Source: Leptolyngbya sp. SIO1E4 (GTDB taxonomy: Bacteria; Cyanobacteriota; Cyanobacteriia; Phormidesmidales; Phormidesmidaceae). Taken from it: a stretch of DNA of 64,000 nucleotides. The DNA is taken from positions 942,001-1,006,000 of the forward strand of contig JAAHFU020000002.1 in NCBI GenBank assembly GCA_010672825.2. The letters are read 5' to 3'. The notes under the pieces were generated by a model, which made no database searches, was not told the origin of the DNA, and saw nothing but the letters and a program-made list of their open reading frames with translations. This document shows positions 56,185-64,000 of this stretch, in pieces (position 1 is the stretch's first letter; every line of letters begins with the position of its first letter). The position numbers and the translations under genes are program-made.

Positions 56185-56529
56185 TCATGCCATCTGAGCA
56201 TGATCGGCGAGGTTGGGAGAGATTCGACCGCTCCCTCGGTAGGCGACATCAAATGATACAGTCGTATCATTGTCAATACGGCCACTGCCCCGATGGGCAA
56301 AATTTGCTTTGTCGTTGTTGCGTTGACGGCCAGTTCCGCGATAGGCGATCGCACTTTCAGGTGGTAGTTCCTGGCTAGTAAGGCGACCGCTACCCCGATG
56401 TTGAGGGGTATCATCAACGATCGTATCTTCTACGAGTAAAGCAGCCCTGGTTGGAGCTATCATGGTGCTGAGGCACCCGAATGCCGCAGCAATTAGTAAA
56501 TATTTAGACAGATGGCGCAAGCAAAGCAT
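56185..56529 (-). CDS. patX: PatX-like secreted precursor with four RG(S/T)GR signal peptides
   Basis: 114 residues from the ATG at 56529 (AAGGGG about 13 bases upstream). A signal peptide occupies about 1-30 (LLIAAAFGCLSTMIAPTRA, cleavage after TRA or AA). The mature part has four HetR-inhibitory pentapeptides: RGSGR 45-49, RGTGR 64-68, RGSGR 80-84 and RGSGR 98-102. They are preceded by H44, Y63, H79 and Y97, and spaced 16-19 residues by polar linkers. RGSGR is the active part of PatS and HetN, and HRGTGR is that of PatX, whose genes are often beside hetR. Four copies would let one precursor yield several signals. Exact cleavage and activity are inferred. Confidence 0.9.
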   Translation of the reverse strand: MLCLRHLSKYLLIAAAFGCLSTMIAPTRAALLVEDTIVDDTPQHRGSGRLTSQELPPESAIAYRGTGRQRNNDKANFAHRGSGRIDNDTTVSFDVAYRGSGRISPNLADHAQMA

Positions 56530-56627
56530 TATTAGAAACCCCTTTGTGTGCTTCTATCTCCTGTTTCAAAGGGGGGGCTCGCTATTCAGGAAGGTTTGTT
56601 TGCGTATAAGTTCTGATCTTGAAAACT

Positions 56628-58436
56628 TTAAGTGATTTTCATAACTCGAAGCCATCCCGCTGCCCAGTTTGGAACCCCTACTACAGTGGTCTTTTGGTGA
56701 TTCTTTAGCCTTTGTAATTGGTGATTGATAGCCGGATGCAAAGTGACCAAATCTAATGTGCAAGAAGCGGAAATTTCCAATTGGGCTTGCCAATTTTCTC
56801 CGTTTATCCTGCGGTTGAGGATTCCTTGAAATGAGGAAACCACAGCGGTCGCTGTCTTTGACAACCCCCAATCTGGGGGCAAAAAAGTATCCCCATGGCC
56901 GCTGATTGGATAGCTTTCGGGATGTTTTTGATAGTGCTGCTGCCGCGATCTCCAATCAGATGTTTGGGGCAAGTTATCGAACAGGGGAACGATTGCCATC
57001 GGTGCATCTGGGTCATTCATCAAGGCTGTTTGCAACGCTTGAACACTGAGTGAGTGGGGTTGGCAGCCGTGTTCTATGCATAAAGCTGCCGCCATGCCTG
57101 CGGCTTGCCCCAGCCCTAACACTGTCGGCTGGAGTCGCGTCGCACCATTGGCGATGTGAGAGACAGAAAGATTTTTGTCGCACACCAAAAATCCCTCGAT
57201 GGCAGCAGGAACCAGTGCCTCGTAAGGTAAGGCAAACGGGGTGCCAGTCCAGCGTCCGCCCCAGCGTAGGGATTTTGGGGCTAATGGCATCGCGAACCCA
57301 GGGTAGTGGTGATCGTTAGGATAGTTGCCGATCGCAATGGCGCTCATCTCCCCCTGTTCATTGATGGGCAGCGCCGCCACCTGCCCCTCTGGCTGGGGCA
57401 AGATATCTAACTCTGTCACGGTGGTCATGCCCACCAACCGCCGACTTTCCCGATAGTAGGGATGCAGGGCAAAGGCTCCCCCCCCTAGCTGGCCAGCTAG
57501 GGGGGCGGGAAAGGCCCCTGTGGCCAGCCCGTAGCGCTCTCCGAATGCGGTTTGGAGATAGGCGGCAAAATTTTGGCTGTGGGCGATCGCCTCTGTGGCC
57601 CACGCTTTCCAAGCGGACTCTCCCGCTAGCAGACGCTGTAAATTCACGCCATAGTCATTGCCCTGTTGGGGCCAATTCAGCATGAACTGGTGCTTGGGCA
57701 AGCGCCCATAATTCAAGAATGCCTCTGCACCGTAACCCTCCCAAGCCCCTTGAAACTGGCTGGGATCATAGTTTACTGTCGGGGAGATTTTAGGGGCGAT
57801 GTGGCCCTCGCCTACATCTTGCAGCACCACAACCCAGGTTGGTGCTTGAACCGGATACGTCTGAATAATCCTATGGAGGGGGTCGTTAGGGTTGGTTAAA
57901 GACTGAGGCGCGCTCGGCTCTGAAAACATCGCCTGATCTTCCCATCCCCAACGGTAAGGGATGTTCCCAAGGGCCAGCAAATCTCCGAGTTCGGTGCCAT
58001 CCACTGTGATACCAGCGTGCACCGTGAAATCATCAAAGCGAACACCCAGGATGCGATCGCCCTGTCGTACAACATCTCGTGGCACCTTCCCCGCAATCCA
58101 ATGCAGATTCGGTAAGGCCCTAACCCAATCTGTAAAAATTGCTGCGCCTACCCGTGGCTCATAGGTGAAAAAACTGACCCAGGCATTGTCCAGGCTTCCC
58201 CCTTGCCGCTGCTGCAGGGCGTTCAAAAAAGCGCCCCAAATTCCGGTCTGAAAGGCCAGCAGTTCATTTCCATCAGGGGCTGACACCCCGGCTGCGGTCA
58301 ACATGCCCCCCAACCAGGCAAACTCACTGACTAAAACGGTTTTGGCCCCCCGTCGGGCGGCCTGAATTGCCGCTGCGGTGGCGCCTGTGCCGCCTCCGAC
58401 AACTAAGACATCTGCCGTTAAAGTCTCTGTTTCCAA
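56628..58436 (-). CDS. FAD-dependent oxidoreductase (xanthan-lyase-associated type)
   Basis: 602 residues. The N-terminal FAD-binding fold is clear: ADVLVVGGGTGATAAAIQAARRGAKTVLVSE. WLGGMLTAAGVSAPDGNE follows. A C-terminal GLGQAAGMAAALCIEHG closes the flavin domain. The family contains uncharacterised FAD enzymes of 500-650 residues. The substrate is unknown. A 98-base gap separates it from the patX-like gene, which lies downstream on the same strand. No functional link to heterocyst patterning is known. Confidence 0.85.
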   Translation of the reverse strand: METETLTADVLVVGGGTGATAAAIQAARRGAKTVLVSEFAWLGGMLTAAGVSAPDGNELLAFQTGIWGAFLNALQQRQGGSLDNAWVSFFTYEPRVGAAIFTDWVRALPNLHWIAGKVPRDVVRQGDRILGVRFDDFTVHAGITVDGTELGDLLALGNIPYRWGWEDQAMFSEPSAPQSLTNPNDPLHRIIQTYPVQAPTWVVVLQDVGEGHIAPKISPTVNYDPSQFQGAWEGYGAEAFLNYGRLPKHQFMLNWPQQGNDYGVNLQRLLAGESAWKAWATEAIAHSQNFAAYLQTAFGERYGLATGAFPAPLAGQLGGGAFALHPYYRESRRLVGMTTVTELDILPQPEGQVAALPINEQGEMSAIAIGNYPNDHHYPGFAMPLAPKSLRWGGRWTGTPFALPYEALVPAAIEGFLVCDKNLSVSHIANGATRLQPTVLGLGQAAGMAAALCIEHGCQPHSLSVQALQTALMNDPDAPMAIVPLFDNLPQTSDWRSRQQHYQKHPESYPISGHGDTFLPPDWGLSKTATAVVSSFQGILNRRINGENWQAQLEISASCTLDLVTLHPAINHQLQRLKNHQKTTVVGVPNWAAGWLRVMKIT

Positions 58437-59013
58437 TACCTTTTTCCTTTAAAGGCTCTGGCTGCAGGTGATTTCGATAAAAATGCCCCTATCCAGGGAG
58501 CAGGCTCAATCAGAATGAACTGTTGCTACAGCCCTGAATATCCCGCAAACCCCGTTTTGATAAAGGTAGTCATTGCTACAGGTCACTCCTGTAGGGGCGC
58601 GAACCTTGCGACCTTCGAAATGGGGCTTAAAACAAGGTTGTGTCTCAGCCGTTTGTGAACCGTTTGAGCCTACCACAAAGCTGGCCTCTGCCTTATATAA
58701 ATATCAATGACAAATAGGTAAAACTTATTGGTGGGTTCCAATAATTTATGCCTCACCGACTGTTTATGGGGTAGGCATCCTGACAGGTATAGTCATAGAC
58801 TTAAGCATATGAATATTGAGAGAACCATAGAAACTCTCTTGGGTGATGAGTCTGAGGTGATGAGATAGCGGTTGTCTACTTCTGACCTAAAGGGAAGAAG
58901 ATGTTTCCTTTTCAGAGCCCTCTATACACAGGTTGATTTTTTCACACAGGTGTTTCTGTGGTTGTTATGGGCATGCGCCTAATCCCCAACAAATACGCTA
59001 TGGAGCGGAAACC
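58437..59013. other. Intergenic region, 577 bases
   Basis: No gene recognised. It contains ATAGACTTAAGCATATGAATAT at about 58796, and a related ATAGACTTAAGCACATAAAG at about 59813, so a short promoter-like or repeat element recurs. No terminator or RNA was seen. Confidence 0.4.
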
Positions 59014-59274
59014 ATGAAAAAGCTTGACTCCAAAACTACGGATGCTGATGAAGGATGGATTGTTCAGGTCTATGGGAGCAATCGCCGTTTGCTCTGTGTT
59101 TTAGAGCCATCCCATGGCTGGATCTTTTTGGCCGGGTGTTGTTTGGGCTTAGCGTTGGCGATCGTGATTTTCAACGTATCTCGCTACACGTCGTCTACAG
59201 ATCGCCCTGAGCTGACTGCGCCAAACGAATCGACAACGGATCCGGTCAAAAGACCTCCCCTACAGGTGGACTAG
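59014..59274 (+). CDS. Small single-pass membrane protein
   Basis: The ATG at 59014 is preceded by GGAG at a suitable distance and gives 86 residues. A soluble N-terminus (GWIVQVYGSNRRLLCVLEP) is followed by one transmembrane helix at about 34-54 (GWIFLAGCCLGLALAIVIF) and a charged tail rich in T and P. No family recognised. The ORF extends further upstream in frame, but that part has no gene-like character. Confidence 0.6.
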   Translation: MKKLDSKTTDADEGWIVQVYGSNRRLLCVLEPSHGWIFLAGCCLGLALAIVIFNVSRYTSSTDRPELTAPNESTTDPVKRPPLQVD

Positions 59275-59660
59275 GCTGTCTGTCTGAATGCAGTATCCCT
59301 GAGTCGAGGTGACGGCTATGGATGCACTGGTGTCTATGGCTTTTCGATCGGGGCTGTAAGACATCGCCAAGACTTGCTTGGCTGATTCTGGGGTGGTTGT
59401 GTCGGTGGACGAAAACAAGCACACGATCGGGGGTGCAATCGGACAGGTGCGATCGCCAACGGCAGTCTCTCGAAGATCGAGCCGGATCAGCTGCGGCAGC
59501 GCAGTCAGGGTATCTCAGTGAGTAACCGGGGTGTTGTATCAATCCAGCCAGCGCAGTTGAGTCAAACCCTGTAAAGGCATGATGTCACTGGCCTGGGTAT
59601 TAAATAACAAAATTTCCTGCAGAGGGGGAGGAAACTGCCATCACTGGCCTGCTTGAACGG
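59275..59660 (-). pseudogene. Decayed leucine-rich-repeat protein gene
   Basis: Minus-strand fragments in different frames read like internalin-type leucine-rich repeats: LQEILLFNTQASDIMPLQGL then LTQLRWLD before a stop at 59539-59541, and downstream LTALPQLIRLDLRETAVGD. Frame changes and stops separate them. No intact ORF covers the region. The coordinates are approximate. Confidence 0.6.
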
Positions 59661-60470
59661 CATTGTCGAGACTTGAATCGAGCCTAAAATCACGACTCTC
59701 ATCAACTGAATCTATGCCTAAGAGACTTTGGAAAAGTTTTTATTATGACTGAGATTTAACAATTTACTCATAATTTGCCCCAAACCGATGTCATATTTTC
59801 GGAGTTTAAAGATAGACTTAAGCACATAAAGATTCAGGTTTTAATAGATTTGAATCTATCGAGGTGACTATGGCTAGACTGCAATCACCTTTCTTAACCA
59901 TTCAGAGAGACCACCTCTGAATACCCCTGTCGATAGGATCTCATGTAACACCTGTGCTGTGGGGGCGAAGCGCTGCGCTCCCACTTTATTCACCCGTTTT
60001 TGTTTACTGTCAACAGCAAGCTCACCGACCCTCATGATGTGAGGCGGATCTTGGCCCGGCGGGAATATGTCGGAACTCCAGAAAAATACCTTTGCTTAGG
60101 CAACCCAAATCCGGTTCTGTCGGATCTATCGAACAACCTACCTCTGTATGCACGTCACATGTTCTTTGGGGAATCGCTTACCTCAATAATCTTGCTATTA
60201 AACGATATTTCAGTGTGGCCGAGGTGATCACAGGGATTCGGACATCAGCTCCATCCATCGCCGCCTGATATCAAGCTTGGGGAGAGCTCCCTCGTATCTC
60301 CTGACTCTGTGTGACAAACCTCTCCCCTTTCCTCTTTCCTCAATGCTTTTTCTATGGAGAAAGCAACCAGGGGCGGATCTTGCTATCTGCTCTCGTCGTA
60401 ATCCAGCCCAACCCATTCTGGAGACATCCGATGAGATTACTCACGCTAACCGACAGTCCTCCCTAGACTT
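59661..60470. other. Low-information intergenic region, about 800 bases
   Basis: Includes a 75-codon open frame at 60000-60227 of no recognised family (DPHDVRRILARREYVG, TPEKYLCLGNPNPVL), which is probably a decayed gene piece or chance. No RNA or regulatory site was identified. Confidence 0.4.
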
Positions 60471-60567
60471 ATTGTGATTTGCATTTGGATAAAGTACACC
60501 CCTAGACCCCAAACCCTAGACCCTGTTTTGCCCGAGATGTTGGACTCATCTGAACAGCGCCATTGCC
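60471..60567. repeat. Dispersed 95-bp repeat, copy 5 (tandem with copy 6)
   Basis: Begins TTGCATTTGGATAAAG-TACACC, continues through CCTAGACCCCAAACCCTAG to CCGAGATGTTGGACTCATC and a CAGCGCCATTGCC end. It is directly followed by copy 6. Confidence 0.8.
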
Positions 60568-60666
60568 TATAGCAGTATGCAGGCTAATCAAGCACACCCT
60601 AGACCCCAAACCCCAGACCCTGTCTTGACCCAGATGTACTGGACTCAACTGAACAAGGCCATAGCC
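60567..60666. repeat. Dispersed 95-bp repeat, copy 6
   Basis: Begins CTATAGCAGTATGCAGGC, has the CACACCCTAGACCCCAAA core and ends GAACAAGGCCATAGCC. The ends TATAGC and GCCATAG are weakly inverted. It lies 24 bases before the nrtD relic. Confidence 0.8.
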
Positions 60667-60689
60667 CAGAATCGTGTCTATCTATTATT

Positions 60690-60887
60690 GACGAGGCGCT
60701 ATTCTTGGCTGATCGTTTGGTGATGATGACCAATGACCCTGCTGCTACTATCAGTGAGGTGATGGCAATCTCCTTTTAACGACTCCGCGATCGGGTGCAA
60801 ATTATGGAAGATTCAGACTATTACAAACTCCGCAACTATGCCCTAGACCTCCTTTACAACCGCTTTGCCCATGACGACACGGAATAA
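60690..60887 (+). pseudogene. nrtD: Relic of nrtD (nitrate transporter ATPase), 3' end
   Basis: The 65-codon stretch reads DEALFLADRLVMMTNDPAAT, then a TAA stop within a region that should be PFPRPRDR, then RLRDRVQIMEDSDYY, KLRNYALDLLYNRFAHDD, and the normal TAA. This is the C-terminal end of NrtC/NrtD-type nitrate ABC ATPases. The Walker motifs and the rest are absent. Its last 23 bases overlap the next gene's start. The internal stop and truncation make it non-functional. Confidence 0.75.
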
Positions 60888-61761
60888 GACTCCGTTCAAG
60901 TCTGCTCGGGCCTTGCTGGCGGGTCGGGTGGCGGTCATTGCCACCATGCATCGTAAGGAGCAGGCGATCGCCCCCCTTTTAGAATCTACGTTTGGGGTGA
61001 AAACTCGAGTTCCGTCTGACTTTGATACCGATAGCTTTGGCACCTTTACCCGCGAGATTAAGCGCCCGGCAGATCAGCTCACAACCGCTCGACTAAAAGC
61101 AGACGCCGCTCTGAAGTTGACGGGGGAAACCCTGGCGATCGCCAGTGAGGGCAGTTTTGGCCCTCACCCCCAGTTGCCAGTCATTGCCTGCGATCGTGAA
61201 CTTGTGCTGCTGCTCGATCAGCAGCAGCACTTTGAAATTGTGGGTGAAGCTGTCTCCACTGAAACGAACTATCGATCCCAGATCATCCAGTCTGTTGAGG
61301 AGGCATTGACCTTTGCCCAATCCGTAGGTTTTCCAGATCATGGGGTGGTGGTTATGTCAGCGTCCAGTCACGGCCCCATGCAGGTGATTACCAAGGGCAT
61401 CACGATGGCCGCCGACTTAGTGGAAGCCGTCGCGCTGGCTTTAGAGCGCTCCCCTGCTAAAAAAGCCCATATTGAAACGGATATGCGAGCACTTTATAAT
61501 CCAACCCGGATGCGAGTCATCGCTAGCGCCACGCAAGATCTGATTCAGACAATTGGGCAACTGTGCCCAGCATGCGGTTGTCCTGGCTTTAGCATTGTGC
61601 AACGCCAACCCGGTTTACCGTGCGGTCTTTGTGGGGCACCGACGGAACTGACACGCTCTGTTCTTTATCGCTGTCAGCGCTGTCAATTTCAGCAAGACAG
61701 CCAGCCTCCAGCAGCCTTACAATTCGCCGATCCCGCTTATTGTCCTCACTGTAATCCCTAA
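60865..61761 (+). CDS. DUF6671-family protein with zinc-ribbon C-terminus
   Basis: 298 residues from the ATG at 60865. A second ATG at 60871 is equally plausible. The main domain (about 17-235) opens GRVAVIATMHRKEQAIAPLL and includes ETDMRALYNPTRMRVI. The C-terminal 65 residues have paired Cys (CPACGCPGF, CGLCGAP, CQRCQF, CPHC), a zinc-ribbon-like part. Biological role unknown. Its 5' end overlaps the nrtD relic by 23 bases, so expression may have been tied to nrt genes in the past. Confidence 0.8.
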   Translation: MPMTTRNKTPFKSARALLAGRVAVIATMHRKEQAIAPLLESTFGVKTRVPSDFDTDSFGTFTREIKRPADQLTTARLKADAALKLTGETLAIASEGSFGPHPQLPVIACDRELVLLLDQQQHFEIVGEAVSTETNYRSQIIQSVEEALTFAQSVGFPDHGVVVMSASSHGPMQVITKGITMAADLVEAVALALERSPAKKAHIETDMRALYNPTRMRVIASATQDLIQTIGQLCPACGCPGFSIVQRQPGLPCGLCGAPTELTRSVLYRCQRCQFQQDSQPPAALQFADPAYCPHCNP

Positions 61762-61800
61762 AGCGACAATCCCTAAAGCAACCCCGGCAATCGATAGCAC

Positions 61801-61908
61801 TGTAGCGACCGATCAGACCCCTCCCAACCGCCCCTTGCCAAGGGACGATGCTGCAGGCGGTGGGGTGGCGATAGGTAGCGCTGCTTTGGCACCTATTGAT
61901 ATTAGCTA
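61801..61908. repeat. Second dispersed repeat (family B), copy 2
   Basis: GATCAGACCCCTCCCAACC, CCCCTTGCCAAGGG and GGCGGTGGGGTGGCGATAGG match the family B copy at 15812 with small changes. Confidence 0.6.
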
Positions 61909-62046
61909 AATTTAATTCAAGACGATCAAAATATATGAATTTCCTATGTTTTGGTTTTAGAATTGACATTTTACATTGGATAGTATCCACGTCACTATGA
62001 AGGCAAGCTCCGGTAAACGAGATGTTTTTGCATTGAGAAAGTCTTC

Positions 62047-63783
62047 ATGGTGGCAATTGTTGATTCGCTCCAAGCCTTGCGTCCCCAGGGACGCTTGACC
62101 CTACAAACCGCTGCGATCGCGTCAGATACAACGGCGATTCGATGCTTAGATTGGGATCGCGATCGCTTCGATATCGAATTTGAGCTGCAGAACGGCACAA
62201 CCTATAACTCATTTCTCATTCGCGGCGACAAGACAGCGCTGGTGGATACCTCCCATCAGAAGTTTCGTGACCTCTACTTGGATTATTTAACTCAGCAGAT
62301 TGATCCAGCCGATTTGGATTATCTGATTGTGAATCACACCGAGCCAGATCACAGTGGCCTGGTGAAAGAGATTTTAGCCTGGGCACCCCACCTCACAGTT
62401 GTGGGGTCTAAGGTCGCCATCCAATTTCTAGAGAATATGGTGCATCAGCCCTTTGACGCACAGGTGGTGAAGAGTGGGCATCAGCTAGATTTAGGCCGAG
62501 GGCATGTCTTAGAGTTTGTCTCTGCCCCTAATTTGCACTGGCCAGATACCCTTTTTACCTACGATACTGAGACGCGTGTGCTGTATACCTGTGATGTATT
62601 CGGCATGCACTACTGCGATGATTTGCTCTTTGATGAAATTCCCCATCTGCTTGAAGACGACTTTCAGACGTACTATGACTGCCTGATGGGGCCCAATGCC
62701 CGTTCGGTTTTGATGGCCCTGAAACGCATTCAAAAATTCTCTGTAGATTTAATTGCCACCGGGCATGGGCCATTATTACAGCATCACCGAGCTGATTGGA
62801 TCGAGCGATATCGCACTTGGAGTCGAACCCAGACGCAGACAGAGACATTTGTCGCGCTCTTTTATGTCGAAGACTATGGGCATAGCGATCGCCTTGTGCA
62901 CGCGATTGCCGATGGCATTGCCAAAACTGGGGTCGCCGTCGAACTTGTGGATATGTCGGTGGCTGATCCCCATGAAGTCAGAGAGTTAGTCAATTGTGCA
63001 GCTGGGTTAGTGATTGGTATGCCGCCCCAATCGCGTCAGACCGCCGCCACCCATCCCCTCTTGAGTACGCTGCTGGCCACGGTGTCGAGTCGGCAAGTGA
63101 TGGGGCTGTTTGAAACGGGTGGTGGGCAAGATGAACCGCTGTATCCCTTGCGGAACCAGCTTCAAGAGATTGGCCTGACTGAAGCGTTTCCGCCCATTTT
63201 GATCAAGGCAGCGCCCACTCCGGCCACTGATAAGCTATGCGATGAAGCAGGCATCGACTTGGGACAGTGGCTCACCCGCAGCCAAGTCGTTGAGCATAGT
63301 AAATCTTTGGATGCGAATTTGGATCGAGCTTTAGGGCGGATGAGTAATGGGCTCTACATCATCACGGCCCAAAAAGACAATATCTCTAGTGCGATGCTGG
63401 CGTCTTGGGTGATTCAGGCCAGCTTTAAACCCCTCGGCGTGGCGATCGCTGTATCTAAAGATCGTGCCATTGAAGCACTATTACAGGTGAATGATTGCTT
63501 TGTGTTGAATGTGCTAGAAGAAAGCAACTATCAGCTGTTGATGAAGCACTTTCTCAAACGCTTTCCCCCAGGGGCTGATCGCTTTACGGGCATCGAAACC
63601 TATGCGGCAGTCAACGGTTCTCCGATTTTGGCCCAGGCATTGGCCTATGTGGAATGCCAAGTAACCAGTCGCCTGGAGTGTAGCGATCACTGGATTGTCT
63701 ACGGCACTGTGCAGACTGGACGGGTCGCCAAACGGGAGGGACTAACGGCTGTTCACCATCGTAAGGTTGGCAATCATTACTAA
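62047..63783 (+). CDS. Diflavin flavodiiron protein (Flv3-like)
   Basis: 578 residues of the cyanobacterial flavodiiron type with three modules: an MBL-fold diiron domain (about 1-260), flavodoxin (about 270-405) and a C-terminal flavin-reductase domain (about 425-575, GLYIITAQKDNISSAMLASW). The diiron ligands are canonical: HTEPDH, NLHWPD, CDVFGMHYCDD and the later His in TGHGPLL. This suits Flv3/Flv4-type subunits rather than Flv1/Flv2, which have replaced ligands. It reduces O2 to water with NAD(P)H-derived electrons, protecting photosystem I or II. No second flv gene is present in the window. Confidence 0.92.
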   Translation: MVAIVDSLQALRPQGRLTLQTAAIASDTTAIRCLDWDRDRFDIEFELQNGTTYNSFLIRGDKTALVDTSHQKFRDLYLDYLTQQIDPADLDYLIVNHTEPDHSGLVKEILAWAPHLTVVGSKVAIQFLENMVHQPFDAQVVKSGHQLDLGRGHVLEFVSAPNLHWPDTLFTYDTETRVLYTCDVFGMHYCDDLLFDEIPHLLEDDFQTYYDCLMGPNARSVLMALKRIQKFSVDLIATGHGPLLQHHRADWIERYRTWSRTQTQTETFVALFYVEDYGHSDRLVHAIADGIAKTGVAVELVDMSVADPHEVRELVNCAAGLVIGMPPQSRQTAATHPLLSTLLATVSSRQVMGLFETGGGQDEPLYPLRNQLQEIGLTEAFPPILIKAAPTPATDKLCDEAGIDLGQWLTRSQVVEHSKSLDANLDRALGRMSNGLYIITAQKDNISSAMLASWVIQASFKPLGVAIAVSKDRAIEALLQVNDCFVLNVLEESNYQLLMKHFLKRFPPGADRFTGIETYAAVNGSPILAQALAYVECQVTSRLECSDHWIVYGTVQTGRVAKREGLTAVHHRKVGNHY

Positions 63784-64000
63784 AGCCCAACATGCTAAAC
63801 CCTCGCAACTGGGGCAAAAAGCAGAAGGCAGAGGGCAAAAGGCAGAATATAACGCTCTCTGTGAAAGGTTTTCAGCTACCTAATACCAATTCGACGATAT
63901 TGGCGATCTCTATTTGCCCATTGCAGGGTGTATCTAGCGCTGCTCTTTGCCTGGCGCTATCCCCATCCCCAATACGACCCATTCGACACCATCAAATGAC
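63784..64000. other. Right-edge intergenic region
   Basis: Contains a short AG-rich repeat (AAAAAGCAGAAGGCAGAGGG, with a reverse relative at about 24140-24180) and an AATACCAATTC motif also seen near 15900. No gene seen. Confidence 0.4.

Noticed and set aside
56187-56378. Plus-strand ORF opposite the patX-like gene
   Set aside because: Shadow of the minus-strand coding sequence, which has a signal peptide and repeated functional motifs.
59246-59542. 98-codon minus-strand ORF
   Set aside because: It is out of frame with the readable leucine-rich repeats and is composed of low-quality sequence.
60000-60227. 75-codon plus-strand ORF
   Set aside because: No family recognised, in a region of decayed genes. 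It is noted only within the gap description.

Overview
The window is cyanobacterial. HIP1 palindromes (GCGATCGC) are scattered throughout, and the gene set is typical of a filamentous cyanobacterium: hetR with a patX-like gene, a hormogonium-polysaccharide-type glycosyltransferase, a bicA-type bicarbonate transporter, a thiO-thiG fusion and a flavodiiron protein. No heterocyst-specific structural genes, rRNA, tRNA, CRISPR array or complete insertion sequence were seen. A non-heterocystous filamentous lineage (Leptolyngbya-like) is a reasonable guess, but the sequence does not prove it.

Layout. 1-11.9 kb: the 3' end of a very acidic repeat protein, a serine hydrolase, a DUF2141 protein, a membrane zincin-like protein, a NarL-type regulator, a nucleotidyltransferase, a membrane protein, an S41 peptidase, hisS, a small LuxR-type regulator and a DCC thiol oxidoreductase. 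11.7-14.8 kb: pstC-pstA-pstB behind a possible Pho box and closed by a terminator, with no pstS. 14.9-23.4 kb: a creatininase-family protein, a repeat-rich gap with a possible structured RNA, a large pentapeptide-like/HhH membrane protein, a GAF-LuxR regulator, a metallo-hydrolase and bicA, with a relic of sbtA directly upstream of bicA. 24.2-38.3 kb: thiO-thiG, a [2Fe-2S] ferredoxin, citramalate synthase, DUF302, nitronate monooxygenase, a radical SAM activase, a 1301-residue CBS/PAS/GAF kinase, a Uma2 protein and a site-2 protease. 38.6-41.7 kb: a three-gene glycan cluster.

42-51.2 kb: an oligopeptide-type ABC system whose binding-protein gene is separated from dppBCDF by a zinc-type efflux module (SmtB/ZiaR-like repressor plus P-type ATPase). 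Inverted repeats built on TGAACA/TGTTCA or CTGAA/TTCAG half-sites precede the repressor, the ATPase and dppB, suggesting one metal-responsive circuit. 51.2-53.8 kb: a convergent, overlapping response regulator and histidine kinase.

53.9-58.4 kb is the most interesting part. A calcineurin-type phosphodiesterase gene is followed by hetR. Upstream of hetR on the same strand is a secreted 114-residue protein carrying four copies of the HetR-inhibitory pentapeptide (RGSGR, RGTGR, RGSGR, RGSGR), each preceded by His or Tyr. It looks like a multi-copy PatX signal precursor. An FAD-dependent oxidoreductase gene follows.

58.4-64 kb contains a small membrane protein, a decayed leucine-rich-repeat gene, two tandem copies of an approximately 95-bp dispersed repeat, the decayed 3' end of a nitrate-transporter ATPase gene (nrtD), a DUF6671 protein and a flavodiiron protein. 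The same repeat occurs six times in the window, often in gaps or next to broken genes.
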